From NCBI GenBank assembly GCA_050014815.1, contig JBEKCP010000020.1, positions 1 to 23,952 of the forward strand: a DNA stretch of 23,952 bases, in the 5' to 3' direction. Shown here in pieces: positions 14,455 through 22,164 of this stretch. This DNA is from JBEKCP01 sp050014815 (GTDB taxonomy: Bacteria > Planctomycetota > Planctomycetia > Pirellulales > Thermoguttaceae). The notes beneath the pieces are model-generated. The model saw only the letters and a list, made by a program, of their open reading frames with translations, was not told the origin of the DNA and ran no database searches. Made by a program: the position numbers and the translations under genes. Position 1 is the stretch's first letter. Every line of letters begins with the position of its first letter.

Positions 14455-17184
14455 ATGGGCCGCGACGCCGCGGGACTCCCCCCGGAGATGAAGCAGCGAG
14501 TTGGCCGGGCCGACCGGTGGAGGAGGGCGATTTCGTCCGTCGCCACCCTCCTGGCTCAAGGCATTCTGCTGGCTTCAGTTCTGATCGCACCGTGGCTGCT
14601 GGGCGGCGTGGAGCCGCCGGTGCAGATTGGACTTCTGGTGGCCGTGATGCTCGCCCTCCTGTGCTGGCTGGTCAAGCAACTGGCCGACCGGCCCGCAACG
14701 GCCGTCTTGCCTACAGCCTTTGTTCCGCTGGCTGCCGCGATTGGCCTGGGGTTGCTGCAACTTGTCCCGCTGGACAGCAAGAGCAACGCATTCCTATCGC
14801 CTTCCGGCGCGCGGCTTCGTGCTACCTTGCTAGACACGGAACCCCCGGCGGACGCTTCTCTGGCGGAGCCGCTGGGCGTTGCGGCGATCGCGGAACACCA
14901 GCCGCTGAGTCTGTATCCCGCTTCCACGCGCCACGACCTGGCGATGTTGACACTTGCGGCTGGCGTATTCGTGCTGGGCGCCGGTTTCTTCCATACGCCC
15001 GGGGCGCAGGTATGGCTTTGCACGCTGCTTGCGGTCAACGGCGCCGCGCTTGCTTTTTTCGGCTTCGTCCAGCAGCTCACCTGGAAGGGTATGCTGTATT
15101 GGAACATCCCGTTGCTGGGCGGCGGAGCCCCGTTCGGCCCCTTCGTCTGTCGAAACAACGCCGGCGGGTTTCTGAATCTCTGCCTGGCCGGCGCGGCGGG
15201 CATGACGATTTTGGTGGTCGGCCGCCACGGATCGAGTGGTCTCGCCGCCGAGCGGTTTCCCAGGCAGGAGCGGCGCGGGCTGCTCGAAAGGGCCGGGTGC
15301 TGGTCACGGGAATTCGTTCTGCGTTTGAACGCCACGACCTTGTCGGCCGTGATCCTGATGGCTTGCATCGTTGCGGGCATTTTCTGTTCGCTCTCTCGCG
15401 GGGCGTTTCTCGCCATGATCGGGGCGACCGTGCTCACCGCGTTGGTCGTGTCCTGTGCGCAGCGACGGATCGTGGGGGGATGGCTCTTCGCCGTGATCGC
15501 GGCGGCGGGACTGGGTCTGGTGAGTTGGGTGGGCATGAGCGACGCGGTAAAGTCGCGATTGGCCACCTTGCTGAACCAAGAGGCCCTGGAACACGACCGA
15601 ATTCCACTCTGGAAGGACAGTCTGAAGGCACTCCCCGACTTCTGGCGGCTGGGAAGCGGGCTGGGAACCTATCGATACGTGTACGGCCTGTATCAGCAGG
15701 AACCTTGCTATCCGTGGGCCTACCACGCCGAGAATCAGTACGTTGAAACGCTCGTCGAGTGTGGCATTCCGGGGCTTGCCCTGCTATTGACCATGATCGT
15801 CCTGGTGGCTGTTGCCGGTTGGCGGCTGCTCTGCGATGCCCGGGACCGGCGTACAACGGCCTTCGCCACCGCAGGGTTCTTCGCCCTGACGAGCCAGGCG
15901 ATCGCTAATTCGTTCGACCCCGGGCTCTACGCAGCGGCCAATATGCTGTTGCTGGCGCTGTGGTGCGGGGCAATGTCGGGCGGCGCCGCAGAACTGGCAC
16001 ATTGCCAAGGGCGATCCCGTCTTCTGGCGCTGCCGCGCGTCCGCGCGATTGGCGTGTTGGTGACGGTTGCGCTGCTGGCAGCCAGCGCCTTTGGCTGCCT
16101 GGAAATCCGGCGGTTGGCCGCGGTGGAGGCCGCCCTGAAGGAACTCAACTTCACCCAGAACCACACCGAGTACTCGCCGCAGACCGTCGTGAGCAAGATT
16201 GAACAGTTGTCGGCCGCCGCGGAATGCCGGGAAGACGACGCCGAGGCACACTACTACCTGGCCAGGCTCTGGATCTTCCTCTACCGGCTGCACGCATTTG
16301 AAGACGTATGCGCAGAGGCGCCGCCGGATGCGGATCGTTCCAGCCTTTGGCAAATCACTTCGCCGGTGGTGATTCAGCGGCAACTGCACCAGTTCGTCCG
16401 GGAGGGCCGCCTGGCGGACCTGGACTCGCTGCGGAATCACCCGGTGGTCAGGGACCACCTCAGGCCGGCCTTGAAGCACCTGGTCCTGGCCCGCCGGGCC
16501 TGCCCCCTGCTGCCGGGCGTCCACGTGTTGATCGCGGAGCTTTGCGGGCTCGTCGCCGATCCCGCCGGCGACCAGGTTCCCCTGGAGACCGCGCGGCGAT
16601 TGGTCCCCAGCGAGCCGGAGATGCTTTTCCGGGTAGGGCTGCTCGCCTTTCAGGCCGGGCGCACCGATTGGGCCTATGACACCTGGCGAGAGAGCCTGGT
16701 CCTGAGTTCCACGCACCTGCAAGACATCCTGACCATCGTCGATGAGCAGGTGCAGACGCCGGGGGTGATCGAGAAGCTGCTGCCGCCATCCCCGAGCTTG
16801 CTGATCCAATTGGCACAGGGACGATACCGCGCCCCAGAACAGGCCGGCGTGCGACGCTTGCTCACCGGACGGGCGGAAGAATTGATCGAGCAGGTCGACC
16901 TGCCGGAGGCAGAGAAGCACGCCCTGCGGGGCGCGGCATGTGCGATGCGAGAGTGTTATCCCGACGCCATCGCAAACTACAGGCTGGCCGTTCGGCTGCG
17001 CCCCCGAGAGATGGGCTGGCACTATGGACTGGCCCTTGCCTTGTGGCATTCGGGTTCGATCGAGGAGGCTTCCCTGGAGGCCCGATGGTGTGCCTTGGCG
17101 GACCCCGGCAAGTCCGAGTACCGTGCTTTGGTCGAAGAAATCAACCGCGTGCGGATGAAACCCTTGCCATCCGTTTCCGAATAG
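14455..17184 (+). CDS. O-antigen ligase/polymerase-like membrane protein with long C-terminal helical domain
   Basis: The product is 909 aa from ATG 14455 (aggtg 4-5 nt upstream). It has about a dozen hydrophobic segments between residues 25 and 560. The Wzy_C/O-antigen ligase core is recognisable from FGPFVCRNNAGGF (about 225-237), LSRGAFLAMIGA (about 312) and a large outer loop ending in HAENQYVETLVECGIPG (about 424-440), matching the conserved RN and HxEN positions of that family. Residues 565-909 are soluble and helical; the end (CYPDAIANYRLAVRLRPREMGWHYGLALALWHSGSIEEASLEA) is TPR-like. Ligases or polymerases with C-terminal TPR regions occur in bacterial exopolysaccharide loci. It would join sugar units or chains at the membrane, and the neighbouring Wza-like gene would export them. 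The C-terminal part may bind partners. The exact polymer is unknown. Confidence 0.88.
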   Translation: MGRDAAGLPPEMKQRVGRADRWRRAISSVATLLAQGILLASVLIAPWLLGGVEPPVQIGLLVAVMLALLCWLVKQLADRPATAVLPTAFVPLAAAIGLGLLQLVPLDSKSNAFLSPSGARLRATLLDTEPPADASLAEPLGVAAIAEHQPLSLYPASTRHDLAMLTLAAGVFVLGAGFFHTPGAQVWLCTLLAVNGAALAFFGFVQQLTWKGMLYWNIPLLGGGAPFGPFVCRNNAGGFLNLCLAGAAGMTILVVGRHGSSGLAAERFPRQERRGLLERAGCWSREFVLRLNATTLSAVILMACIVAGIFCSLSRGAFLAMIGATVLTALVVSCAQRRIVGGWLFAVIAAAGLGLVSWVGMSDAVKSRLATLLNQEALEHDRIPLWKDSLKALPDFWRLGSGLGTYRYVYGLYQQEPCYPWAYHAENQYVETLVECGIPGLALLLTMIVLVAVAGWRLLCDARDRRTTAFATAGFFALTSQAIANSFDPGLYAAANMLLLALWCGAMSGGAAELAHCQGRSRLLALPRVRAIGVLVTVALLAASAFGCLEIRRLAAVEAALKELNFTQNHTEYSPQTVVSKIEQLSAAAECREDDAEAHYYLARLWIFLYRLHAFEDVCAEAPPDADRSSLWQITSPVVIQRQLHQFVREGRLADLDSLRNHPVVRDHLRPALKHLVLARRACPLLPGVHVLIAELCGLVADPAGDQVPLETARRLVPSEPEMLFRVGLLAFQAGRTDWAYDTWRESLVLSSTHLQDILTIVDEQVQTPGVIEKLLPPSPSLLIQLAQGRYRAPEQAGVRRLLTGRAEELIEQVDLPEAEKHALRGAACAMRECYPDAIANYRLAVRLRPREMGWHYGLALALWHSGSIEEASLEARWCALADPGKSEYRALVEEINRVRMKPLPSVSE

Positions 17185-17205
17185 CGTAAAGTCTCACTTT
17201 CAGCG

Positions 17206-17367
17206 ATGACTGGGCAAGGACGGCTGGCGAGCGTGCTGCTTGGCGCTGTAATCGCGGGGCTTTCGGCTGCGTCGGCTGCCGAAGTTGTGCAGTTGCGCGA
17301 TGGCACGCATTTCCAGACGATTTCAAGAACGGGAGACAGACCATGTCTGGAGCGATCGATAAGATGA
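17206..17367 (+). CDS. Possible small secreted peptide (53 aa) or gene remnant
   Basis: A short ORF fills the gap between the ligase-like gene and the oxidoreductase and overlaps the start of the latter by 25 bp in another frame. It encodes a convincing signal peptide (GRLASVLLGAVIAGLSAASA, cleavage after SAA or nearby) followed by AEVVQLRDGTHFQTIS, then ends soon after. The mature start resembles the first strand of small secreted beta-domain proteins. It could be a truncated gene whose remainder was lost, or a small envelope peptide. No good ribosome-binding site was seen. Confidence 0.3.
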   Translation: MTGQGRLASVLLGAVIAGLSAASAAEVVQLRDGTHFQTISRTGDRPCLERSIR

Positions 17368-18659
17368 CGCGGCGCGACGTGCTGCAACGCTCCGTGGCAG
17401 CCGGGGCCGCGGCGACACTTCCATGGTTTCTGCCGGCTGCGGCTCGGGGAGCCGAGGATCAAGCGGCCCCTTCGGAGCGGATCACGCTCGGGGTGATCGG
17501 CATCGGCCCGCGCGCCACCTATGACCTCGGCGGCATGCTCAAGCAGCGCGACTGCCAATGCGTGGCCGTTTGCGACGTTCAAGCCAGCCGGCGAGAGGCC
17601 GGAAAGGGCCTCATCGACAAGCATTACGGGAACAAAGACTGCGTGCTCTATCGCGACTTCCGCGAATTGTTGGCGCGGCGCGACATCGACGCGGTGCTCA
17701 TCGCCACCGGCGACCGCTGGCACGCACCGGCCTCGATCCTCGCGGCGAGGGCCGGCAAGGACGTCTACAGTGAGAAACCGTGCGGCCTGACAATCGGACT
17801 CTGCCAAGCCCTCGATGATGTCATCCAAAAGACCGGCCGCGTCTTCCAGGCCGGCACGCAGCGGCGGAGCGTGGCGAACTTCCAGGCCGCCGTTCGACTC
17901 GCCCGGTGCGGCAAGCTCGGCAAGCTCCAGACCCTCTTCGCCTCGGTCTACGCGCCGTCGATCGAGACGGCCTGGCTTCCGGGCGAACCCACCCCGCCGC
18001 GAGACGTTGTCGACTGGGATCTGTGGCTCGGACCGGCCCCATGGCGCCGTTACAACCATCGTTATGTCGAAGGACGGTGGCGCGGATACTGGGATTTCGA
18101 CTCCGGCGCACAGTTGCTCGACTGGGGAGCACACACGGTCGATCTCTGCCAGTGGGCCAACGGGGCCGACGACTCCGGGCCGGTGGAATACGAAGCATCG
18201 GAGAAAACGATCAACGCCCGCTACGCCAACGGCGTGAAGCTGGTGCTCGATTGCCTGGAGACGCCCTTCCGTCAACGTCCGGGATGGGTGCAGTCGCTGG
18301 GGACCTGTCCGGTGCGTTTCGTGGGCGACGAGGGTTGGGTCGAGACGGGGGACAGCGGGGGGATCGAAGTGCATCCGGCGTCGCTCAAGGAGGAACTCAA
18401 GGAGGTGATAGGCAAGCGCGAGGTGGGGCTCGATGTCTCGGCCCACGCCCGGAACTTCTTCGACTGCATCAAGTCGCGGAAGAAGCCGGCGGCCAATTCG
18501 CAGGTCATGCGTCGCTCGCACACTGCCTGCCACGCGGCCGCGCTGGCCTGGATCCTCAACCGCAAGCTCGCGTTCGACCCGGTGAAAGAAGAGTTCATCG
18601 GCGACGACGAGGCCAACGGCCTTCGCTCCCGCTCGGCGCGGGCGCCTTGGGCCGTATGA
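17343..18659 (+). CDS. Gfo/Idh/MocA family oxidoreductase, Tat-exported
   Basis: The product is 438 aa from ATG 17343, with GGGAG 7 nt upstream. The N-terminus is a twin-arginine signal (MTRRDVLQRS at 8-17, a hydrophobic stretch to about 33, then AARGAED). The Rossmann dinucleotide-binding motif GVIGIGPRA is at 50-58, and the EKP motif of this family is in VYSEKPCGLT (141-150), its Lys145 being the usual catalytic or nicotinamide-contacting residue. The C-terminal alpha/beta half carries WRGYWDFDSGAQLLDWGAHTVDLCQW, typical of the substrate domain. Planctomycetes encode many such secreted paralogues, probably acting on sugars or sugar derivatives, with cofactor loaded before export. The specific substrate cannot be inferred. 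Its position after the exopolysaccharide genes is suggestive but may be chance. Confidence 0.93.
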   Translation: MSGAIDKMTRRDVLQRSVAAGAAATLPWFLPAAARGAEDQAAPSERITLGVIGIGPRATYDLGGMLKQRDCQCVAVCDVQASRREAGKGLIDKHYGNKDCVLYRDFRELLARRDIDAVLIATGDRWHAPASILAARAGKDVYSEKPCGLTIGLCQALDDVIQKTGRVFQAGTQRRSVANFQAAVRLARCGKLGKLQTLFASVYAPSIETAWLPGEPTPPRDVVDWDLWLGPAPWRRYNHRYVEGRWRGYWDFDSGAQLLDWGAHTVDLCQWANGADDSGPVEYEASEKTINARYANGVKLVLDCLETPFRQRPGWVQSLGTCPVRFVGDEGWVETGDSGGIEVHPASLKEELKEVIGKREVGLDVSAHARNFFDCIKSRKKPAANSQVMRRSHTACHAAALAWILNRKLAFDPVKEEFIGDDEANGLRSRSARAPWAV

Positions 18660-18954
18660 TAGCCCGCCACGCCCTGACAGCTATCCTACAAAAGGTCCTG
18701 CCGATCATCTTCTCCCCCGGCAATCGTGTCTACTACGGCGTGGGGGCCTCACTAGGTCATGCCTTTGCCGTGGGCAAGGAAATCTGACCGGTAACAAGGG
18801 CAAGGCCATTTCCGTGGCGGCCGGGATGCTCTGGACACGGAGAGCGGTGTTCGGCGAAGTATTTTGACCGTGAGCCGCCGCCGCCGAGCAACTGCCGTCC
18901 CTTGCCGTGGAGCGACACTTCTGGTAAACTCGGGATTCGGGATTGGTCTTGTGC
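18660..18954. other. Intergenic stretch upstream of tRNA-Ala
   Basis: About 295 bp without a convincing ORF. It holds the tRNA promoter candidate near its right end. The motif ttgccgtgg occurs twice (near 18770 and 18903). No terminator with a T-run was seen after the oxidoreductase gene. Confidence 0.45.
18902..18930 (+). promoter_or_regulatory. Candidate promoter of tRNA-Ala
   Basis: TTGCCG (18902-18907) and TAAACT (18925-18930) are separated by 17 bp, each with four of six matches to the sigma70 consensus. The expected start, near 18937, lies about 18 bp before the tRNA, a plausible short 5' leader. Confidence 0.4.
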
Positions 18955-19027
18955 GGGGACGTAGCTCAGTTGGGAGAGCGCCTGCTTTGCACGCAGGAGG
19001 TTGCCGGTTCGATCCCGGTCGTCTCCA
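18955..19027 (+). tRNA. tRNA-Ala (anticodon TGC)
   Basis: The 73-nt cloverleaf is complete. The acceptor stem pairs GGGGACG with CGTCTCC (one G-T pair). The D arm is GCTC-loop-GAGC. The anticodon stem CCTGC/GCAGG holds the loop TTTGCAC, so the anticodon TGC lies at 18988-18990. The T arm is GCCGG-TTCGATC-CCGGT. The discriminator base is A and CCA is not encoded. TGC reads GCN alanine codons. A tyrosine integrase gene starts 128 bp downstream on the same strand, so this tRNA is the likely insertion target of the element to its right. Confidence 0.97.
19003..19027 (+). other. Inferred attachment site (attL) in the 3' end of tRNA-Ala
   Basis: Tyrosine integrases commonly recombine in the T arm and 3' end of tRNA genes, leaving an intact tRNA at one end and a direct copy of the 3' segment at the other. 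The adjacent integrase makes this segment the best candidate. No second copy was seen up to 23952, so the other end of the element should lie beyond the window. Exact borders are inferred. Confidence 0.4.
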
Positions 19028-19104
19028 CTTGATGTAAGTTCTTTTGAGATCAAGACTTTTGCTACCTGCCGGTGGTCGGCAGTGCGGCCCAGATGGCCGA
19101 AGCC

Positions 19105-19124
19105 AAAACGGTACATACCGTTTT
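19105..19124. promoter_or_regulatory. Operator-like palindrome upstream of the integrase
   Basis: Arms aaaacggta (19105-19113) and taccgtttt (19116-19124) are perfectly complementary around two central bases, 30 bp before the integrase ATG. Such a compact palindrome suits a dimeric DNA-binding protein controlling the integrase. A short T-rich stretch follows (gagttttt), so a weak terminator for the tRNA transcript is the alternative. Confidence 0.45.
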
Positions 19125-19154
19125 GAGTTTTTCCATCAATCTGGAGGGCCGCAA

Positions 19155-20429
19155 ATGCCTATTCTGAAAGAAGCACTGCCAAAGTATCGGAAGCATAAGG
19201 CTTCCGGTCAGGCTGTCGTCACGATCCGGGGCCAAGACTTCTACCTTGGCCCATGGAATACCAAGGCGAGCCACACCGAGTATGACCGCATCATCGCCGA
19301 GTATCTGACCGCCGGTCGCCAACTGCCAGTCAAAGGAGCGGAGGCGGCGGATCTGACCATCGTCGAGATCCTGGCCCGCTACAAACGGTTCGCCAAGGCG
19401 TATTACCGCAAGAACGGGAAGTCTACCGGCGAGTGGGAGAACGTGGAGCACGCGGTCACACCGCTATTGAGGTTGTACGGCCGCACCCCCGTTCAGAATT
19501 TCGGTCCCCTGGCCCTGAAAGCCGTCCGTCAAACGATGATTGAGGACGGGCTAACGCGGCAAGGGATCAACGCTCGGATCAACAGGATCAAACGGGTCTT
19601 CCGTTGGGCGGTTTCCGAGGAGTTGGCCCCGGCGACGCTCGTCCACGCCTTGGCCACCGTGGCCGGCCTGGAGGCTGGACGGACGTCGGCACCGGAAACT
19701 GTGCCGATCGCCCCCGTATCCGATGAGGTAGTTGGGAAGACGCTACCGCACCTTCCAGGCGTCGTCGCTGATATGGTGCGGTTTCAGCGGCTCACTGGCT
19801 GCCGGCCTGGCGAAGTGTGCCAGTTGCGGCCGAAGGATGTTGATCGCTCCCAGGAAGTCTGGCAGTACCGACCGGCAAGCCACAAGACCCAGCACCATGA
19901 CATGGAGCGGGTCATCTTCATCGGCCCCAAGGCCCAAGACGTCCTACGGCCCTACCTGCTGCGTCCGGCTGACGCCTACTGCTTCTCACCAGTGGAATCC
20001 AGGAAGCAATGGCTTGAAGCACGCCATGCGGCCCGCAAGACACCGCTGTCCTGTGGGAACGTACCAGGCTCCAATCGCAAGTTACATCCTAAACGTCAGC
20101 CGAAGGACAGGTACACGAAGGACACGTACAACCGGGCAGTCCAGAGGGGTTGCGAGGCCGCATTCGATATGCCGAAGGAACTACGGAAGATCGCAAGAAG
20201 ATTGCCCGACGACGAGCGGAAGCGGCTGCAAAAGCTGGCCGCCGAGTGGCGGGCCGAGCACTGCTGGAGCCCCAACCAACTCCGCCACGCCACCGGCACC
20301 GAGGTCCGCCGCCAGTATGGCCTCGAAGCCGCACAGGTTGTCCTCGGCCACGCCAAGGCCAACACGACCCAGGTTTATGCCGAACGGGACCAGGCCCTGG
20401 CCGCCGACGTTATGCGTGAGATTGGTTGA
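19155..20429 (+). CDS. Tyrosine recombinase (integrase) of the tRNA-Ala element
   Basis: The product is 424 aa from ATG 19155, chosen because GGAGGG lies 7 nt upstream; the frame is open further back but without a good start. Residues 1-60 (LPKYRKHKASGQAVVTIRGQ) form the arm-type N-terminal region seen in planctomycete integrases, about 65-165 is the core-binding SAM-like domain (KSTGEWENVEHAVTPLLRLYG, then INRIKRVFRWAVSEELAP), and the rest is the catalytic domain. Catalytic residues: R217 in TGCRPGEVCQLR, a probable Lys244 in the beta-hairpin, N374-Q-L-R377 in place of the usual HxxR, H399 in LGHAKANTT and the nucleophile Y408. It cuts and joins DNA at the tRNA attachment site. Position next to tRNA-Ala, on the same strand, is classical for integrative elements. 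An insert of about 70 residues lies between K244 and R377 (SNRKLHPKRQPKDRYTKD). Confidence 0.95.
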   Translation: MPILKEALPKYRKHKASGQAVVTIRGQDFYLGPWNTKASHTEYDRIIAEYLTAGRQLPVKGAEAADLTIVEILARYKRFAKAYYRKNGKSTGEWENVEHAVTPLLRLYGRTPVQNFGPLALKAVRQTMIEDGLTRQGINARINRIKRVFRWAVSEELAPATLVHALATVAGLEAGRTSAPETVPIAPVSDEVVGKTLPHLPGVVADMVRFQRLTGCRPGEVCQLRPKDVDRSQEVWQYRPASHKTQHHDMERVIFIGPKAQDVLRPYLLRPADAYCFSPVESRKQWLEARHAARKTPLSCGNVPGSNRKLHPKRQPKDRYTKDTYNRAVQRGCEAAFDMPKELRKIARRLPDDERKRLQKLAAEWRAEHCWSPNQLRHATGTEVRRQYGLEAAQVVLGHAKANTTQVYAERDQALAADVMREIG

Positions 20430-20559
20430 TGGCAGGAAACCTCCGCAGGCTCAGACAAGGGCCCAGTCCTTGAACCTCGACGCCGGGGGGGACTACAATA
20501 CGGGCATATTCGGGCCAGTCGGTCGGCCAACCGACGCAGCCTTCCGCCGGTGCCGGTGG

Positions 20560-20600
20560 CACCTTGCCGGTTGCCGGCGGCGGGCGGCCCGCCCAAGGTG
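20560..20600 (+). promoter_or_regulatory. GC-rich hairpin just before the ribosome-binding site of the next gene
   Basis: The arms caccttg (20560-20566) and caaggtg (20594-20600) are perfect complements enclosing GC-rich palindromes such as gggcggcccgccc. The right arm directly abuts the gaggtg ribosome-binding site of the gene starting at 20610. The structure may end integrase transcription or mask that ribosome-binding site. Confidence 0.3.
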
Positions 20601-20609
20601 AGGTGCAAG

Positions 20610-21689
20610 ATGGGCAATTCTTCACATCGCTCCCTCCCCAAGAGTAGTGCCCCTCCTGTAGACCCTTTAGACCGGTTCTTGAAGGCACGTTCCCAGGAAC
20701 AGGGGCGGAGGATCGACGTGGGGCACCCCACCACCAAGCACCTAGCGGCGTACCGCTTGGGGCATCATTGCAGGATGCTATTTGGTTACGGGTCTGGACT
20801 CATACGTGAACGTCGTAGATATGAGAAGGAGACCAGCGATGAATGGTACGTTTACTGCGTCGGGGGGCAGTGCGAGGACGGCCCGCAGGAGTGGATTGAG
20901 AAGTACTGGGCCAAGATATGGTGGGACATTGTCGAGCTAAACGACGCCGTCACCACGCTGTCAAGTAGCAGGAGTACCGAACCGTCTAGCCTCATACTCA
21001 ACGCGATGAGGGATCTCGTGGAGGCTCAAGAACGTGTTCGTAGGTACTACATGATCGAGCGTGTAGCGAATACAGATAACGATTTTATGCGGGCTCTGTT
21101 TGAATTCTGCGACCTAATTGATGAACACCTAAGCAAGGCCGTAACTTCATGGTTGGGCGACCGCGACAACAATCCGTTTGCGATGTTGGGATGGCTTGGC
21201 AATGCAGTTGCCACCTGCGAAGTGGAGTCCAAGAGGTCTCCCGGCCTTATTCCGACGAACATTGAGGAGGCACTGACCTGTATCAAGGCAATAGCTCCCG
21301 CCATCGTCGCCCAAATACCCGATCTGTCCATGCTGTTTGCAAGTGATGCGTTGGGACAAGAGCCCAATAAGCTGGATGGACGGATCCAGGAGGCATTAGT
21401 CAACTTCGTTCCGGCTCCGCCTCCAACGCCGACGCTGCCTCCGCCTCCGGCCAGGGCTACTGGCTGGGATCAGGCAACGGAAGCCCGGAATAGGTGGCTC
21501 TACGAGGAGTGCATGAGGGTAACTCCATACAAAAGGATCATAAAGGATCTAGAGAAGAGGTCGGCGAGTGAGAACTGGGAGCTAATAAAAACGATTAACG
21601 GCATAAAGTCAGCGGCTGCCAGATACGCGGAACGAACGCGGCTGCCCCTTCCTCCCGAACGCCACCCTGGGCGTCCGACCAAAGATTAG
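20610..21689 (+). CDS. Island protein of unknown function, helical with Pro-rich linker
   Basis: The product is 359 aa from ATG 20610 (GAGG with 6-nt spacing). I do not recognise the family. Residues 1-90 are polar and basic; 90-265 are mostly helical and acidic or neutral (EKYWAKIWWDIVELNDAV, MRDLVEAQERVRRYYMIER, FMRALFEFCDLIDEHL), without TM segments. Residues about 268-283 form a Pro-rich linker (PAPPPTPTLPPPPAR). The last 76 residues are basic and helical (RNRWLYEECMRVTPYKRIIKDLEK) and end in HPGRPTKD, a GRP-type motif reminiscent of an AT-hook; DNA binding is possible. Codon use is visibly less GC-biased (ATA, CTA and AGG codons) than in the flanking chromosome, in line with foreign origin. 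It follows the integrase by 180 bp on the same strand and is a cargo gene of the element. Confidence 0.75.
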   Translation: MGNSSHRSLPKSSAPPVDPLDRFLKARSQEQGRRIDVGHPTTKHLAAYRLGHHCRMLFGYGSGLIRERRRYEKETSDEWYVYCVGGQCEDGPQEWIEKYWAKIWWDIVELNDAVTTLSSSRSTEPSSLILNAMRDLVEAQERVRRYYMIERVANTDNDFMRALFEFCDLIDEHLSKAVTSWLGDRDNNPFAMLGWLGNAVATCEVESKRSPGLIPTNIEEALTCIKAIAPAIVAQIPDLSMLFASDALGQEPNKLDGRIQEALVNFVPAPPPTPTLPPPPARATGWDQATEARNRWLYEECMRVTPYKRIIKDLEKRSASENWELIKTINGIKSAAARYAERTRLPLPPERHPGRPTKD

Positions 21690-21702
21690 GCGAAAATCTG
21701 CT

Positions 21703-21722
21703 CGCACTTCTGTGCACTTCTG
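21703..21722. repeat. Short tandem direct repeat upstream of the DUF1580-like gene
   Basis: Two copies of a 10-bp unit, cgcacttctg and tgcacttctg, stand head to tail 80 bp before the gene. With a period close to one helical turn, they could be a binding site read from one face of DNA; with only two copies this remains tentative. Confidence 0.35.
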
Positions 21723-21743
21723 CACAATTTTATTCCCGTGAAG

Positions 21744-21802
21744 TCGCGATAGAATCGTCGTAGATGTTGGCAATTAGAGCCACTTTTACGAGGTTATCGC
21801 GA
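21744..21802. promoter_or_regulatory. Inverted repeat flanking the leader of the DUF1580-like gene
   Basis: tcgcgata (21744-21751) and tatcgcga (21795-21802) are perfect 8-bp complements; the second overlaps the ATG at 21802. This placement would let a DNA-binding protein, perhaps the gene's own product, block the gene. Each half also contains the palindrome tcgcga, so chance is possible. Confidence 0.35.
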
Positions 21803-22164
21803 TGAGCATCGACATCTCTGCGGAACGACTTTTCAGCCTTGCGGACACCGCGAAGACCCTGCCCGGCAGGCCCGCGATTAGCACGCTGCACCGCTGGCGG
21901 CTACGTGGGGTACGCGGCGTCCGGCTTGAAACTTGCCTGATCGGCGGACGGCGATTTACCAGTCGCGAGGCCTTGGAGCGATTCATTTCCGCCACCACTG
22001 CTGCTGCCAACGGAGAAAGGCCCCCCACGCGAACGCCTCGGCAGCGGCAGCGCGCGATCGACCAGGCGGAACGCGATCTCGGCCTGCACACTGACGCGCG
22101 GCGGGGCGATGTCCACGGTGTCGTTGCGAAATCCATACACGAAAAGGGAGCCACTCGCCTATGA
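21802..22164 (+). CDS. DUF1580-like helix-turn-helix protein (excisionase-like)
   Basis: The product is 120 aa from ATG 21802 (GAGG about 8 nt upstream). Residues 8-60 form a winged-helix, excisionase-like domain: LFSLADTAKTLPGRPAI, the recognition region STLHRWRLRGVRGVRL, the wing CLIGGRRFTSREALERFI. This layout matches the DUF1580 proteins that accompany integrases in planctomycete elements. The rest is basic and low-complexity, with RQRQRAIDQAERDLG resembling the C-terminal helix of the same family. It would bind DNA to direct excision or to regulate element genes. Its stop codon overlaps the ATG of a 46-aa ORF (ATGA), indicating coupled translation. Confidence 0.85.
   Translation: MSIDISAERLFSLADTAKTLPGRPAISTLHRWRLRGVRGVRLETCLIGGRRFTSREALERFISATTAAANGERPPTRTPRQRQRAIDQAERDLGLHTDARRGDVHGVVAKSIHEKGATRL

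Noticed and set aside
15784..17049. A 421-codon minus-strand frame inside the ligase-like gene
   Set aside because: It is antisense to a membrane protein with family motifs; the composition (Gln/Arg/Gly/Pro) is typical of a shadow frame.
17022..18533. A 503-codon minus-strand frame across the oxidoreductase and the end of the ligase gene
   Set aside because: It spans two well-supported plus-strand genes and gives an Arg/His-rich product without recognisable features.
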